From contig REEJ01000185.1 of assembly GCA_007695125.1 (NCBI GenBank), positions 1 through 58,837 on the forward strand: DNA of 58,837 bases, in the 5' to 3' direction. The notes beneath the pieces are model-generated. The model did no database searches and was not told where the DNA came from. It saw only the letters and a program-made list of their open reading frames with translations. The position numbers were made by a program, and so were the translations under genes. Shown in pieces: positions 25,225 through 35,442 of this stretch (its first letter is position 1; every line of letters begins with the position of its first letter). Source of the DNA: Trueperaceae bacterium (GTDB taxonomy: Bacteria; Deinococcota; Deinococci; Deinococcales; Trueperaceae).

Positions 25225-26094
25225 TCAGCGTGGCACCACGACACGCGCACGGCGCAGCGCGGTGAAGGCCGCGCGCTCCGCGGCGAGCTCGGCCGGCGCG
25301 GCGTCGGTGCGCAACAGCACGTGGGCGTAGCCGGCCTGCATGATCGCGGCGCGCGTGCGGCGCACGAAGGTCTGCGCCGCCTCACGGTAGGCATCGACCT
25401 CGTCGGGCCCTGCCAGCATGCGCTCGCCGCTCTCGGCGTCCACGACCTCGAGGCGTCCTGGCACCGGATCGAGGTCGTCCTCGGCCACCACGTGGAGGAA
25501 CGCCGCGTCCAGGCCGCGGGCGCGGAGCGCGAGCAGCGCCGGCTGCAGCGGGGCGGGGTCGAAGAGGTCGGAGACCACCAGGACCAGGCCGGCGCCGCGC
25601 ACCCGCGGCAAGCCCAGTGCGAACGCACGGATGGCCGCGACCGGCATGGGCGCGTCGGGCCCCGTGTCGGCGGCGGCCAGGGTGCCCCAGGCCGCGGCGA
25701 GGGCGGCGCGCCCGATGCCGGCCGCGCTGCGGCCACCCCGGACGTCGTGGACCTGCACCCGCGCGTCGCGATGGGCGACGTAGGCGAGCAGCCGCGCGAC
25801 ACCCGTGGCGTACGGGAGCTTCCCGCCGATCGCCATGCTGCGGCTGGTGTCGAGCAACACGTGGACGTCGATGGTGCGCTCCGCCTGGTACAGGCGCGTC
25901 ATCACGCGGCCGGTGCGCGCGTAGACGCGCCAATCGACCGCTCGCAGTTCGTCGCCCGGCTGGTAGGGGCGGAAGTCGTGGAACTCGACCGATTGACCCG
26001 CCTCGCGCGCCAGACGCTCGCCCGACGTGCGCGACAGCGCTCGCGACGCGAGCGCGTAGCGGTCGAGCAGCTTCCTGGTGGCGTCGCTCAGCAT
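25225..26094 (-). CDS. DUF58-domain protein
   Basis: A 289-residue DUF58 protein with a von Willebrand-A-like fold. The signature block is FHDFRPYQPGDELRAVDWRV near residue 40, followed by VHVLLDTSRSMAIGGKLPYA, a D-T-S-x-S metal-site motif. No membrane helix is seen. DUF58 proteins almost always sit next to MoxR ATPases, as here: its ATG is 13 nt after the moxR stop. The pair is thought to act as chaperones for maturation of partner complexes. The usual transglutaminase or BatA-type partners are absent from this window. Confidence 0.88.
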   Translation of the reverse strand: MLSDATRKLLDRYALASRALSRTSGERLAREAGQSVEFHDFRPYQPGDELRAVDWRVYARTGRVMTRLYQAERTIDVHVLLDTSRSMAIGGKLPYATGVARLLAYVAHRDARVQVHDVRGGRSAAGIGRAALAAAWGTLAAADTGPDAPMPVAAIRAFALGLPRVRGAGLVLVVSDLFDPAPLQPALLALRARGLDAAFLHVVAEDDLDPVPGRLEVVDAESGERMLAGPDEVDAYREAAQTFVRRTRAAIMQAGYAHVLLRTDAAPAELAAERAAFTALRRARVVVPR

Positions 26095-26107
26095 CGTCGG
26101 CGGCGCG

Positions 26108-27070
26108 TCAGCGCGCTGTGGCGCCGGCCACCTCGGCCAACACCTCGTCGACCACCTGGTCGGACTCGGCCCCCTCGACCTCGGCCTCGAACGACAGCAG
26201 CAGGCGGTGCCGGAGCGCGGGGCGGGCCGCCCGTCGGAGGTCGGCGAGTTCGACGAACGGGCGCCCAGCGGCGAGCGCGTAGCCCTTGGCGGCCAGCACC
26301 ATCGCCTGCGCGCCGCGCGGCGAGGCACCGAGCCGCACGAGCGGGTGGTCGTGGGTGGCGTCGATCACGCGCACGACGAAGTCGAGCGCGCTGCTCGCGA
26401 CCGGGACCGAGCGCAGCATGCCTTGCATGGCGAGCATCTCGTCGCGGCTGACGATGCCGCGCGGCGCCTCGCCCTCCTCGCCCGTGGTCGACTCGAGCAC
26501 CCGCCGCAGCGTCGCCGCGTCCGGCCGGTCGACCTTGAGCTTGAACAGGAAGCGGTCGAGCTGCGCCTCGGGGAGCGGGTAGGTCCCCTCCATCTCGATC
26601 GGGTTCTGGGTGGCGAGCACCATGAACGGCTCGGGCAGCACGTGGCGCTCGCCGGAGACCGTGACGGCCCGCTCCTGCATCGCCTCGAGCAGCGCCGACT
26701 GCGTCTTCGGCGTGGCACGGTTGATCTCGTCGGCCAGGAGCACGTTGTGGAAGACGGGACCGGCCTGGAACTCGAAGCGACGGTCGCCGTCGGCCTCTTC
26801 GATGAAGACGGTGGTTCCCGTGACGTCCGCCGGCATCAGGTCGGGGGTGAACTGCACGCGTCCGAAGCTGAGCTCGGTGGCGTCAGCGAACGCACGCACC
26901 AGGCGCGTCTTGCCGAGCCCGGGAGCGCCCTCGACCAACACGTGTCCGCGCGCGAAGGCGGCGACGAGCAGGTCGTCGACGAGGTCGGTCTGGCCCAGGA
27001 TCACCTGGCTGATGGCGTCGCGCAGACGCTTGAAGGGCGTGGTGAAACGGGTGGTGGGGTCGTCGGCCAT
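26108..27070 (-). CDS. MoxR-family AAA+ ATPase
   Basis: A 320-residue AAA+ ATPase. It shows Walker A VEGAPGLGKTRLVR, Walker B NVLLADEINRATPKTQSALL, sensor 1 in FMVLATQNPIEMEGTYPLPE and the MoxR C-terminal helices around SPRGAQAMVLAAKG. MoxR proteins remodel or help assemble partner proteins together with DUF58/VWA proteins. The ATG at 27070 is chosen because GGAAGGAA lies about 8 nt upstream and the N-terminus then matches the family; the frame upstream runs into the divergent GNAT gene. Confidence 0.92.
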   Translation of the reverse strand: MADDPTTRFTTPFKRLRDAISQVILGQTDLVDDLLVAAFARGHVLVEGAPGLGKTRLVRAFADATELSFGRVQFTPDLMPADVTGTTVFIEEADGDRRFEFQAGPVFHNVLLADEINRATPKTQSALLEAMQERAVTVSGERHVLPEPFMVLATQNPIEMEGTYPLPEAQLDRFLFKLKVDRPDAATLRRVLESTTGEEGEAPRGIVSRDEMLAMQGMLRSVPVASSALDFVVRVIDATHDHPLVRLGASPRGAQAMVLAAKGYALAAGRPFVELADLRRAARPALRHRLLLSFEAEVEGAESDQVVDEVLAEVAGATAR

Positions 27071-27103
27071 GGGTCGCGTTCCTTCCCGGTCGTTCGTCAG
27101 CAG

Positions 27104-27113
27104 AGCGTACACT
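27104..27113. promoter_or_regulatory. Overlapping divergent -10 boxes for moxR and the GNAT gene
   Basis: AGCGTACACT gives TACGCT on the minus strand (27109-27104, toward moxR with a short leader and ribosome site) and TACACT on the plus strand (27108-27113, 7 nt before the GNAT ATG). The boxes share the central TA, as at 7594-7603. Confidence 0.6.
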
Positions 27114-27120
27114 GGGCCGC

Positions 27121-27717
27121 ATGACGGCCGCGTTCGCGAAGGTGCGGCACCCGACGGGTCCCAGGGTGCGGCTACAGCCGCTGGCAGAGCTCGACGGGCG
27201 CGCCTGGCGCCGGATCGCACAGCACTTCCGCGACCCGGAGATCGCCTTCCTGAACGGCACCCCCCCGAACCGCATGCCGGTGTGGCTGCTGAAGCGGGTG
27301 CTGAAGGCCGACGCGAGACGCGTCGATCGCGCCACGTACGGCATCCTCGACGAAGCCGGCGACTACATCGGCACCATCGAGCTCTACGACATCCGCCCGG
27401 ACCGCGCGACGCTCGGGATCATCATCGGGGAGCGCAGCCACTGGAGCCGCGGCTACGGACCCGAGGCGATCGAGGCGCTCCTCGACGTGGCCTTCGAAGA
27501 GCGTGGCCTGCAGGTGGTGCAGTTGCACACCTTCGCCGACAACCCGCGCGCCCAGGCGGCCTTCAAGAAGGTCGGCTTCAGCGAGGTGCGGCGCGCGCCG
27601 GTGGCGGGTGGCCGCGTCGACGTGCAGATGACGCTGCCGCGCCACGTGTGGCTCGAGCGCCGTGGCGGCCTGGCGGGCTACCCGCCGAAGAGCGACGAGG
27701 GGCACGACGCTCGCTGA
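27121..27717 (+). CDS. GNAT-family N-acetyltransferase (RimJ/RimL-like)
   Basis: A 198-residue acetyltransferase. The acetyl-CoA site is visible as LGIIIGERSHWSRGYGPEAI (motif A), followed by VQLHTFADNPRAQAAFKKVG (motif B), the pattern of RimJ/L-type enzymes that acetylate protein N-termini or small amines. It contains an N-terminal extension of about 50 residues before the first core strand (TYGILDEAGDYIGTIELYDI). The substrate is unknown. It is probably leaderless. Confidence 0.85.
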   Translation: MTAAFAKVRHPTGPRVRLQPLAELDGRAWRRIAQHFRDPEIAFLNGTPPNRMPVWLLKRVLKADARRVDRATYGILDEAGDYIGTIELYDIRPDRATLGIIIGERSHWSRGYGPEAIEALLDVAFEERGLQVVQLHTFADNPRAQAAFKKVGFSEVRRAPVAGGRVDVQMTLPRHVWLERRGGLAGYPPKSDEGHDAR

Positions 27718-27734
27718 GCGCGTGGTGGTCGTGA

Positions 27735-27761
27735 CGGGCGCGAGGCGCGCCGTCGCGCCCG
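27735..27761. terminator. Bidirectional terminator between GNAT gene and uvrC
   Basis: A perfect 9-bp stem (27735-27743 with 27753-27761) around a palindromic GGCGCGCC-containing loop, between convergent stops. Confidence 0.6.
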
Positions 27762-27773
27762 GACCGTCGCTGC

Positions 27774-29591
<1,818 letters not shown>

Positions 29592-29597
29592 GACGCC

Positions 29598-29603
29598 AGC
29601 CTA
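29598..29603 (-). promoter_or_regulatory. Leaderless -10 box TAGGCT for uvrC
   Basis: Minus-strand TAGGCT, 6 nt before the uvrC GTG; identical in sequence and spacing to the truB box. Confidence 0.62.
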
Positions 29604-29664
29604 CCGGGGCTGGGCGCCTCACCTGGTGGTGTAGGTGGGACGCCCTCGAGCGATGGTGAAGGGC

Positions 29665-31803
29665 CTACTCCACTTGCTCGCGCTGACCGTACGCCAACAC
29701 GACGACCTCACGGACGCTGTCCGTGCCGATGGTGGGGAAGTACGGGGGCGCCAGCCCGGTGTCGCGTGTGCGCCTGTCGAAGGTGAACGCACGCCCGTAA
29801 CCGTGGGTGTTCAGGCCCGTCGACGCGTTGAACGTGCCGAACGCGCCGTAGTAGTACTCGATGACGCCGCCGATGAGGTTGACCGTCCCCCGCACGCCGC
29901 CCGAGTTGAACGACTCGACACCGACGATGCCGGTCGAACTCATCAGCACACCGTGGATCGTCACGTTGTCCGGAGCGTTCAACGTCGCGTTGCCGTTGTT
30001 GTGCCCGATCATGACGTTCCCCGGCGAGCCGGTCGTCCCCTGGCTGTAGATGCCGAGGATGTTGCGGGCGTCGAGGTTGTCGCATACGGCGGGGACGACG
30101 GTGCCACCAGGTCCACGTGTTGGCGTGCCGACACACGGCAGATCCTCGTACTTCAGGTCGCCCGTGATGCGCACGCCGCGCTCGGCGGCCACGGTGACCT
30201 GAGCGAAGCTCGCGATCGCCGGTGGCGCCGTGTCCGGATCCGTCGAACCGGCCGGAGTGCGACCGGGTCCGCGCACGCGCTCCACGGTGCCGTCGACGTG
30301 CACCACGCCGTTGAAGGTGAGGCTGGGGTCGGCGTGCAGCCACGTCCACTCGCGGTCGGTGAACCCGGCGTTGACGACGAGAGCGTTCGTAGGAGTCCCG
30401 CTACTCGAGTCGTAGACCAAGCGGCGCGTCTCGAGGCGTCCGGCGTTCGCGCCCGAGCCGGTGTAGCGGTACTCGTCGCAGAACGTCCACGTCGGGTTGC
30501 TACGAAACACCGACGACAGCGCGTTGCCGTTCGCATCTTCCCGTTGCACCGTCCCAGAGCCCGACACGGTCTGCTCGTAGCACGCCCGGATGACCTGATG
30601 GCTCGCGGTCTCCGCAGGCGTCGCCGAAAGGTCGAGGGGACGCATGTTCCTCTGCTCGACCGGCAGCGACGATGTCGTATCCGCGCGCCCTGCGACCAGC
30701 TCGAGCAGTGTGAGGTTGCGGCCGCTCGGGACGGCGATGCCGGCCGCTTCTCCCGCGGCGCGTTGGTCCAGCGTGTTCTGCGGCAGCGGCACGAACTCCG
30801 CGTTCCAGCCGACGCCGCCCGTGAACTCCGGAGCATGCGTGCCGAAGCCATTGCTGAAGCTCGGCGACGCGATGCCACCGTTGGCTTCGATCTGTGCGAC
30901 GTTCTGGAACCCGGAGCCGTAGAACTCCGCTCCCGCAACCGTGGAGCTCGGGCACGTGGTCGAGGTCGGGGTCGGCGCGACGCATCCCGCGGACGTCACC
31001 GGCGACGGGTCGGCACCGCCGAACCACGCCTGGTCGGGACCAGGACCGTAGAAGCGGAAGGTCGAGTTGGTGTGCACGGGCCCGTCGAACAACGTGCGCC
31101 CCGTGAACCAGATGTCGGTACCGGTCTCCGTCGTGTGCTGGCTCGTGAAGAGCGCGTACTGGGCGAAGCTGCCGCGCCCGACGGTGAATTGATACTCACC
31201 GCTGGTCACGATCGTGCGCGTGTAGGGTCCGACCGAACCTTCGGCCACGACCACGAAGGGGAGGGCGAACGTCTGGTCGGCCGCGACGCCCGACCCCGTC
31301 CGTGGCTGCCCCTCGATGAAGCGTGCGGTTGGCAGGTCGGCGCCCGCCGGCAGCGGCACGTCGCAGGCGTCGCGTGTGAAGTACACGCGCAATGCGGCCG
31401 TACCGCCGTCGGTGAGGCCGGGCACGGGGGTATCGCACAGCAGGCCATCGACCGCGACCTGGAGCTTGCTCGCTACGCTGTTCGCGTTCGTCGACAAGGC
31501 CTGCGCGACCGACACTGGGGTCGGCCGTGCGCCGGTGCCGGTGCCGAACGACCACCGGTCCACCGTGTTCGAGTCGCTGTTGACGATGACGTTGAGCTGC
31601 CCTCGAACGGGGAGCTGCATCACCGCGCCCGCCAGGTTCGCGGCGCCGCGAGCGAGGAGCAACGACTGGACGATCCCCGTGTCGTCCCCGGAGTGCCGCA
31701 CCTCGGACACGGTCCTGGCGGCCATCAAGGCCGCGATGCCGCCCACGACCACCAGGATGGCGAGGGCCGTGATGAGGGCGATGCCACTACGTGGCTGCGT
31801 CAT
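29665..31803 (-). CDS. Large pilus-associated protein with class III-like N-terminus (ComZ/PilX-like, probable DUF4900)
   Basis: A 712-residue protein starting MTQPRSGIALITALAILVVV, a PilX-type prepilin-like leader and helix. A long extracellular region rich in Thr, Asn, Gly and Val follows, with several paired Cys (for example near residues 140, 320-330, 460 and 590). The C-terminal third (VTIHGVLMSSTGIVGVESFN; GGVIEYYYGAFGTFN) looks like repeated beta strands. The operon order, two small pseudopilins, PilW-like, then this, is that of the Thermus pilA1-pilA2-pilW-comZ locus. ComZ there is a large tip pilin involved in DNA uptake, about 550 residues, so this homologue would be longer. The ATG overlaps the pilW stop. 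Function by analogy: pilus tip and DNA capture. Confidence 0.78.
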   Translation of the reverse strand: MTQPRSGIALITALAILVVVGGIAALMAARTVSEVRHSGDDTGIVQSLLLARGAANLAGAVMQLPVRGQLNVIVNSDSNTVDRWSFGTGTGARPTPVSVAQALSTNANSVASKLQVAVDGLLCDTPVPGLTDGGTAALRVYFTRDACDVPLPAGADLPTARFIEGQPRTGSGVAADQTFALPFVVVAEGSVGPYTRTIVTSGEYQFTVGRGSFAQYALFTSQHTTETGTDIWFTGRTLFDGPVHTNSTFRFYGPGPDQAWFGGADPSPVTSAGCVAPTPTSTTCPSSTVAGAEFYGSGFQNVAQIEANGGIASPSFSNGFGTHAPEFTGGVGWNAEFVPLPQNTLDQRAAGEAAGIAVPSGRNLTLLELVAGRADTTSSLPVEQRNMRPLDLSATPAETASHQVIRACYEQTVSGSGTVQREDANGNALSSVFRSNPTWTFCDEYRYTGSGANAGRLETRRLVYDSSSGTPTNALVVNAGFTDREWTWLHADPSLTFNGVVHVDGTVERVRGPGRTPAGSTDPDTAPPAIASFAQVTVAAERGVRITGDLKYEDLPCVGTPTRGPGGTVVPAVCDNLDARNILGIYSQGTTGSPGNVMIGHNNGNATLNAPDNVTIHGVLMSSTGIVGVESFNSGGVRGTVNLIGGVIEYYYGAFGTFNASTGLNTHGYGRAFTFDRRTRDTGLAPPYFPTIGTDSVREVVVLAYGQREQVE

Positions 31804-32684
31804 GGACAACTCACCACCGATCTGACGTTCACGCTTCCGGTGGGCGGAAGCGCGATCTGCGCGACGTAGGTTCGCTCCGCCGTGCGGTTCCCGAACAACG
31901 GTTGCTGGGCGGTCAACCGGACACGGACCGACTCGAGCACGTCGGTGCCGTCGATCCGCAGCGGCGGGCCTCCTCCGCTGGACCGGGGCGCTGCCAGCAT
32001 CACGAGCGCACCTCCGTCTTGGTCGCGATAGCCGTACTCGACCTCGAACGACTGGAGGTCGAAGGCGACCACCTCTGCGGCCTCACCCGCGGTCTGGCGC
32101 ATCAGGTCGCCGCCGTCCAACTGGTACCCGACGACGTCGACGATGAACGCTCGAAGTGGCTGCGTGAAGCCGATCGCGTTGGTGCAGCCGCTGGAGTAGC
32201 GGATGTCGTAACGGTCGTTGCCTGCTGACGTCACTGAGCCGATAGGCGCTGTCACACCCAGCCCTGCTCCGTTCACGAGAAGGATGCGCTGGCCTGCAGC
32301 GGCGGGAGGCGCGTCCGCGAACACCCTCACTCCGTTGGCGGTCGGGAACGGCGGATCACCGGGGATTCGCCGCACTTCGAAACCTTGTCCGCCGACGGCC
32401 AACGTGAACGACACCTGACCGCTGCCGCTTGCATATGGCGTGTCGACGACGACGCCGAGCAACGAGGAGCGCAGGTCCTGACTGATGACCTCGGTGATCC
32501 GCCTCAACTTGCCTTGCAGGCTCGTGTTCGCCTCGTTCAGCGACTGCACGCGCAGCGCCTGCACGATGCCGCTGCTCGCCAACGCAGCCACGATGGCGAA
32601 CACGAACAGCGCCACGAGCAACTCGACCAACGTGATGCCGCGGGCGCTGCGCAGGCCAGGAACCGTGCTCCGTGCCGCCCGCAT
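31800..32684 (-). CDS. pilW: PilW-like minor pseudopilin
   Basis: A 294-residue type IV pseudopilin. The prepilin-peptidase site and helix are SARGITLVELLVALFVFAIV (residues ~13-32), cleaved after Gly with Glu at +5. After that comes a helix ALRVQSLNEANTSLQGKLRR and a mostly beta domain with a DIRYSSGCTN segment. Size and position match PilW in Thermus-type competence pilin loci. ATG 32684 starts one base after the previous stop. It overlaps the large downstream gene by 4 nt. Confidence 0.85.
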   Translation of the reverse strand: MRAARSTVPGLRSARGITLVELLVALFVFAIVAALASSGIVQALRVQSLNEANTSLQGKLRRITEVISQDLRSSLLGVVVDTPYASGSGQVSFTLAVGGQGFEVRRIPGDPPFPTANGVRVFADAPPAAAGQRILLVNGAGLGVTAPIGSVTSAGNDRYDIRYSSGCTNAIGFTQPLRAFIVDVVGYQLDGGDLMRQTAGEAAEVVAFDLQSFEVEYGYRDQDGGALVMLAAPRSSGGGPPLRIDGTDVLESVRVRLTAQQPLFGNRTAERTYVAQIALPPTGSVNVRSVVSCP

Positions 32685-32685
32685 G

Positions 32686-33153
32686 TCAGTTGATCCCCGG
32701 CAACGGTGGCGGCGCGCCGCCACCTGCGAGACGCTCTGGCCCGATGGTCACGGCGGTTGCGCACGACTCTCCGTTCGGCGTCATCGAGCACACCGTGATG
32801 CGGTACTGGACGCCCTGCGCGCCGACGTACGCGACCGCCCCGAGGTGCTCGACCTGGGCGCGGTAACGCTCCACCGACTCCCATCCGGTACCGCCCGGGA
32901 GGTCCTGGAACGTCGTGCCCATGTCGCCGTAATCCCAGGTCAACGGAGTCGCAGCCTCGGGCAACGCGTCGGCATTACCACCCGACACCAATCGACCGAG
33001 GTAGTTCAGGTACTGGGTCGTCTGCGTCCGTGCGCCCGACGTCCCCGTGACCCGCAAGTTGAACACCAGCGCCGTCGACAGGATCGCGAACGCGATCGCC
33101 ACCACGGCCAGAGCGATGATGACCTCGACGAGGCTCAATCCGTGGCGTGTCAC
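32686..33153 (-). CDS. PilV-like minor pseudopilin
   Basis: A 155-residue pseudopilin with leader MTRHG then LSLVEVIIALAVVAIAFAIL, with Glu at +5. The globular part has two Cys (CSMTPNGESC) likely to form a disulfide and ends in a Pro/Gly-rich tail. It is comparable with PilA2/PilV of related loci. The GTG start overlaps the previous stop (GTGA), so the four pilin genes are coupled. Confidence 0.85.
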   Translation of the reverse strand: MTRHGLSLVEVIIALAVVAIAFAILSTALVFNLRVTGTSGARTQTTQYLNYLGRLVSGGNADALPEAATPLTWDYGDMGTTFQDLPGGTGWESVERYRAQVEHLGAVAYVGAQGVQYRITVCSMTPNGESCATAVTIGPERLAGGGAPPPLPGIN

Positions 33154-33602
33154 TGTACCCGCACCTCCCCGATCAGCGAGACCTCGAGCACGTAAGTGGT
33201 GCCTGCGGCGATCAATGTGATCTCGCCAGGACGCGTCCCGTCCAGGATGGTGCCTGGCGGCGTGAACACGATGGACAGGCCGTCCTCGATGCCGTCCAGG
33301 GTCACCTCTCCGTCGATCTCGAAACGCCGCAAGACGGGCCCGTCACAATCCGGAGCCAGCGGGACTTCGACCTCACGAATCGTCAACTCCGTGGCGTCGC
33401 GGCAGAGCGCCGTCCGGAACCCGCGAGCGGCAGCCATCGTCGAGCCCTGCCACACGACCTGTTGCACCGTGTTGAGGGCCGCGCGTTCGCGGGCGTTCTG
33501 GGCGATGGCACGACCGCTGATCGCCCCGATCCCGGCGATGATGCCGATGATCGCGATGACGACCAGCAGTTCGATGAGCGTGATGCCGTTCCTGCCTCTC
33601 AC
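33150..33602 (-). CDS. GspH/FimT-like pseudopilin (first gene of pilin operon)
   Basis: A 150-residue pseudopilin. The leader MRGRNG is cleaved before ITLIELLVVIAIIGIIAGIG, a textbook N-methylation/assembly helix with Glu at +5. The globular domain has two Cys (LCRDATEL and APDCDG). The pattern fits GspH/FimT minor pilins. GTG start with GGGAGGA about 12 nt upstream. It heads the operon, and the promoter region just upstream carries a palindrome. Confidence 0.87.
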   Translation of the reverse strand: MRGRNGITLIELLVVIAIIGIIAGIGAISGRAIAQNARERAALNTVQQVVWQGSTMAAARGFRTALCRDATELTIREVEVPLAPDCDGPVLRRFEIDGEVTLDGIEDGLSIVFTPPGTILDGTRPGEITLIAAGTTYVLEVSLIGEVRVQ

Positions 33603-33638
33603 GGCGTACCGTCCTCCCTGGCGTACGTTCGGCGCTCT

Positions 33639-33662
33639 ACCTTACGATCTTGTCAGCAAGAT
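33639..33662 (-). promoter_or_regulatory. Promoter and operator-like palindrome of the pilin operon
   Basis: Minus-strand TAAGGT (33644-33639) is a candidate -10. Two nt upstream is the perfect 16-bp inverted repeat ATCTTG-N4-CAAGAT (33647-33662), in the spacer/-35 zone, suited to control by a dimeric regulator. Confidence 0.5.
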
Positions 33663-33981
33663 AGCAGTGCGTGGGCTCACACGGATCCCCCAAATGTGGG
33701 GGGTGGGGCGGTCGATGCGTCCGAGCGGAACACGACGGACGTCGCCAGAGAGGGTTCGCCGTCCGGGCGAACGCGCCTCAGCGCCACCAACGGCTCCGGG
33801 ACGCCCCGGCCCGGCCGCAGGCACGGCGTGCGCGTGATCGGTTCCATTTCACACGATACGAGACACGCCTTACGGAACTGTCACATGCTCAACGCGGATG
33901 TCGATACCCAGCTTCTTCGTCGTGCGCGACCCACCGCCGGCGAGCGACGCGCGCCGCGCCACACCGCCACGCCGGGTCGAC
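33663..33981. other. 319-bp intergenic stretch between pilin operon and diguanylate cyclase
   Basis: No gene is supported. It holds a weak CCCCC/GGGGG hairpin (33687-33702) and a locally A/T-richer patch (about 33839-33895). That patch could contain a promoter, but no consensus pair was convincing. Confidence 0.5.
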
Positions 33982-35442
33982 CTACGCGCTCGGCGGCGCC
34001 TCGTCGAAGAACGCCAGCCGGCCGCCGCCGTCACGCTTCGCCCGGTACATCGCCAGGTCGGCCTGGTGCAGCAGCGCCTCGGGTGCCAGGGACGCGTCGT
34101 CGGCGATCGCCACGCCGGTCGAGGCGCGCACGTCGACGCCGTGGGCGTTGGCGTTCAGCGCCTCGGCCAAGGCCTGGTGCAGGTGGTCCGCGACAGTCCG
34201 GACGGCCTCGCGGTCGGTCACCGCGCCGGCGACGATGGCGAACTCGTCGCCGCCCCAGCGCGCGACCGTGTCGCCGGCGCGCACCGCGCCGTGCAGGGCG
34301 CGCCCGACCGCGACGAGCAGCTCGTCGCCGGCCGCGTGTCCGTAGTGGTCGTTGAGCGCCTTGAAACCGTCGAGGTCGATCACGAACAGCGCCGTCAGGA
34401 CGCCTTCGCGCCGGTCGCGGGCGAGCGTCAGCGCCAAGCGCTCGCCGAGCAGGGCGCGGTTCGGCAGGCCGGTGAGGGGGTCGTGGTGCGCCAGGTACTC
34501 GAGCCGCACGCGCTCGGCCCGCAGCGCGTCCTCGAGGGCGATGCGCTGCAGCAACGCGCCGAGCTGGGCGGCGAGGAGCTCGCCGTCCTCGACCGCCCGC
34601 GCAGGGAACTCGACGCGCTCGTCGCAGGCGTCGAGCACGAGGAACGCGGCCAGGGCACCGCTCACGCGGACGGGCACCGACAGCGTCGCCCGGCCGGCGG
34701 CACCCGCGCAGGGCGGCTCGGCCGCGCCAAACACGTCGTCGGGACGGTGCGCCAGCACGGCCGTCGCGGCGCTCAAGCGCGCCTCGACGAGCGAGGCCGG
34801 GAGCGCCGTCGACGGCGCCGGCTCGCTCCCACGCACCGCCGCCACGCGGTACGCGCCGTCCGCCCCCTTGACCAGCACCCGCCCGGACGTCGCGCCGGAG
34901 ACGTGGCGGAGCGCCAGGTCGAGGACGCGCTCGTGGAGGTCGGCAGCGGCCTCCGGCGCGAGCAGATCGCGGGTCAGCTCGAGCAGGGCACGCCGGAAGC
35001 CGGCGGCGCGCTCCTCCTCGCGCTCGCGCAGCACCGCGGCCGTGACGTCGACGGAGTGGTAGCACGCGCCGACGACGCCGCCGTCCGCGTCGCGCACCGG
35101 GACGATGCGCATCTCGACCCAGTAGGGCTGCACGCCGGGTTCGCGGCTCTCCGGCCCGCGCCGCACCTCCACCGTCTCGCCGGCCAACGCTCGCCTGAGG
35201 TCGATCTGGAAGACCGGGTTCGGGAACGAGCGTCCGATCTCGAGCGGGAGGCCGTAGAAGCCGAGCGCGCGCTGTTGCGCGAGGCGGTTGAAGGCGACGA
35301 GCTGCCCCTCGAGGTCGAACAGGGCGATGGTGGCGCCGACGGTGTCGAGCATGGTGCGCAACTGCGCTTCGACCGGTGCGTGCTGGTCGACCTGGGTTCC
35401 GTCGCCACCCAGCGCGGCGTCGTCGGCCGCGAGTGGGCTCAT
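33982..35442 (-). CDS. PAS-GAF-GGDEF diguanylate cyclase
   Basis: A 486-residue soluble signalling enzyme that would make cyclic di-GMP from two GTP. A PAS domain occupies about residues 25-140 (MLDTVGATIALFDLEGQLVA; a second half near QPYWVEMRIVPVRDADGG). A GAF-like domain follows to about 300. The C-terminal GGDEF domain has HHDPLTGLPNRALL, VIDLDGFKALND and the active loop WGGDEF. The inhibitory I-site RAGD lies five residues before GGDEF, so product feedback is expected. Its ATG overlaps the stop of the E2 gene by 4 nt, making it the last gene of the dehydrogenase operon. Confidence 0.93.
   Translation of the reverse strand: MSPLAADDAALGGDGTQVDQHAPVEAQLRTMLDTVGATIALFDLEGQLVAFNRLAQQRALGFYGLPLEIGRSFPNPVFQIDLRRALAGETVEVRRGPESREPGVQPYWVEMRIVPVRDADGGVVGACYHSVDVTAAVLREREEERAAGFRRALLELTRDLLAPEAAADLHERVLDLALRHVSGATSGRVLVKGADGAYRVAAVRGSEPAPSTALPASLVEARLSAATAVLAHRPDDVFGAAEPPCAGAAGRATLSVPVRVSGALAAFLVLDACDERVEFPARAVEDGELLAAQLGALLQRIALEDALRAERVRLEYLAHHDPLTGLPNRALLGERLALTLARDRREGVLTALFVIDLDGFKALNDHYGHAAGDELLVAVGRALHGAVRAGDTVARWGGDEFAIVAGAVTDREAVRTVADHLHQALAEALNANAHGVDVRASTGVAIADDASLAPEALLHQADLAMYRAKRDGGGRLAFFDEAPPSA

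Noticed and set aside
22036-26451. A 4.4-kb stop-free frame on the plus strand
   Set aside because: It is antisense to the permeases, kinase, DUF58 and moxR genes. Its product is Arg/His/Gln-rich with no domain; long empty frames are expected opposite genes at this GC content.
33663-33981. Possible small RNA or gene between the pilin and dehydrogenase operons
   Set aside because: Only a weak hairpin and an A/T-richer patch were seen; no promoter-terminator pair or coding bias supports a gene.
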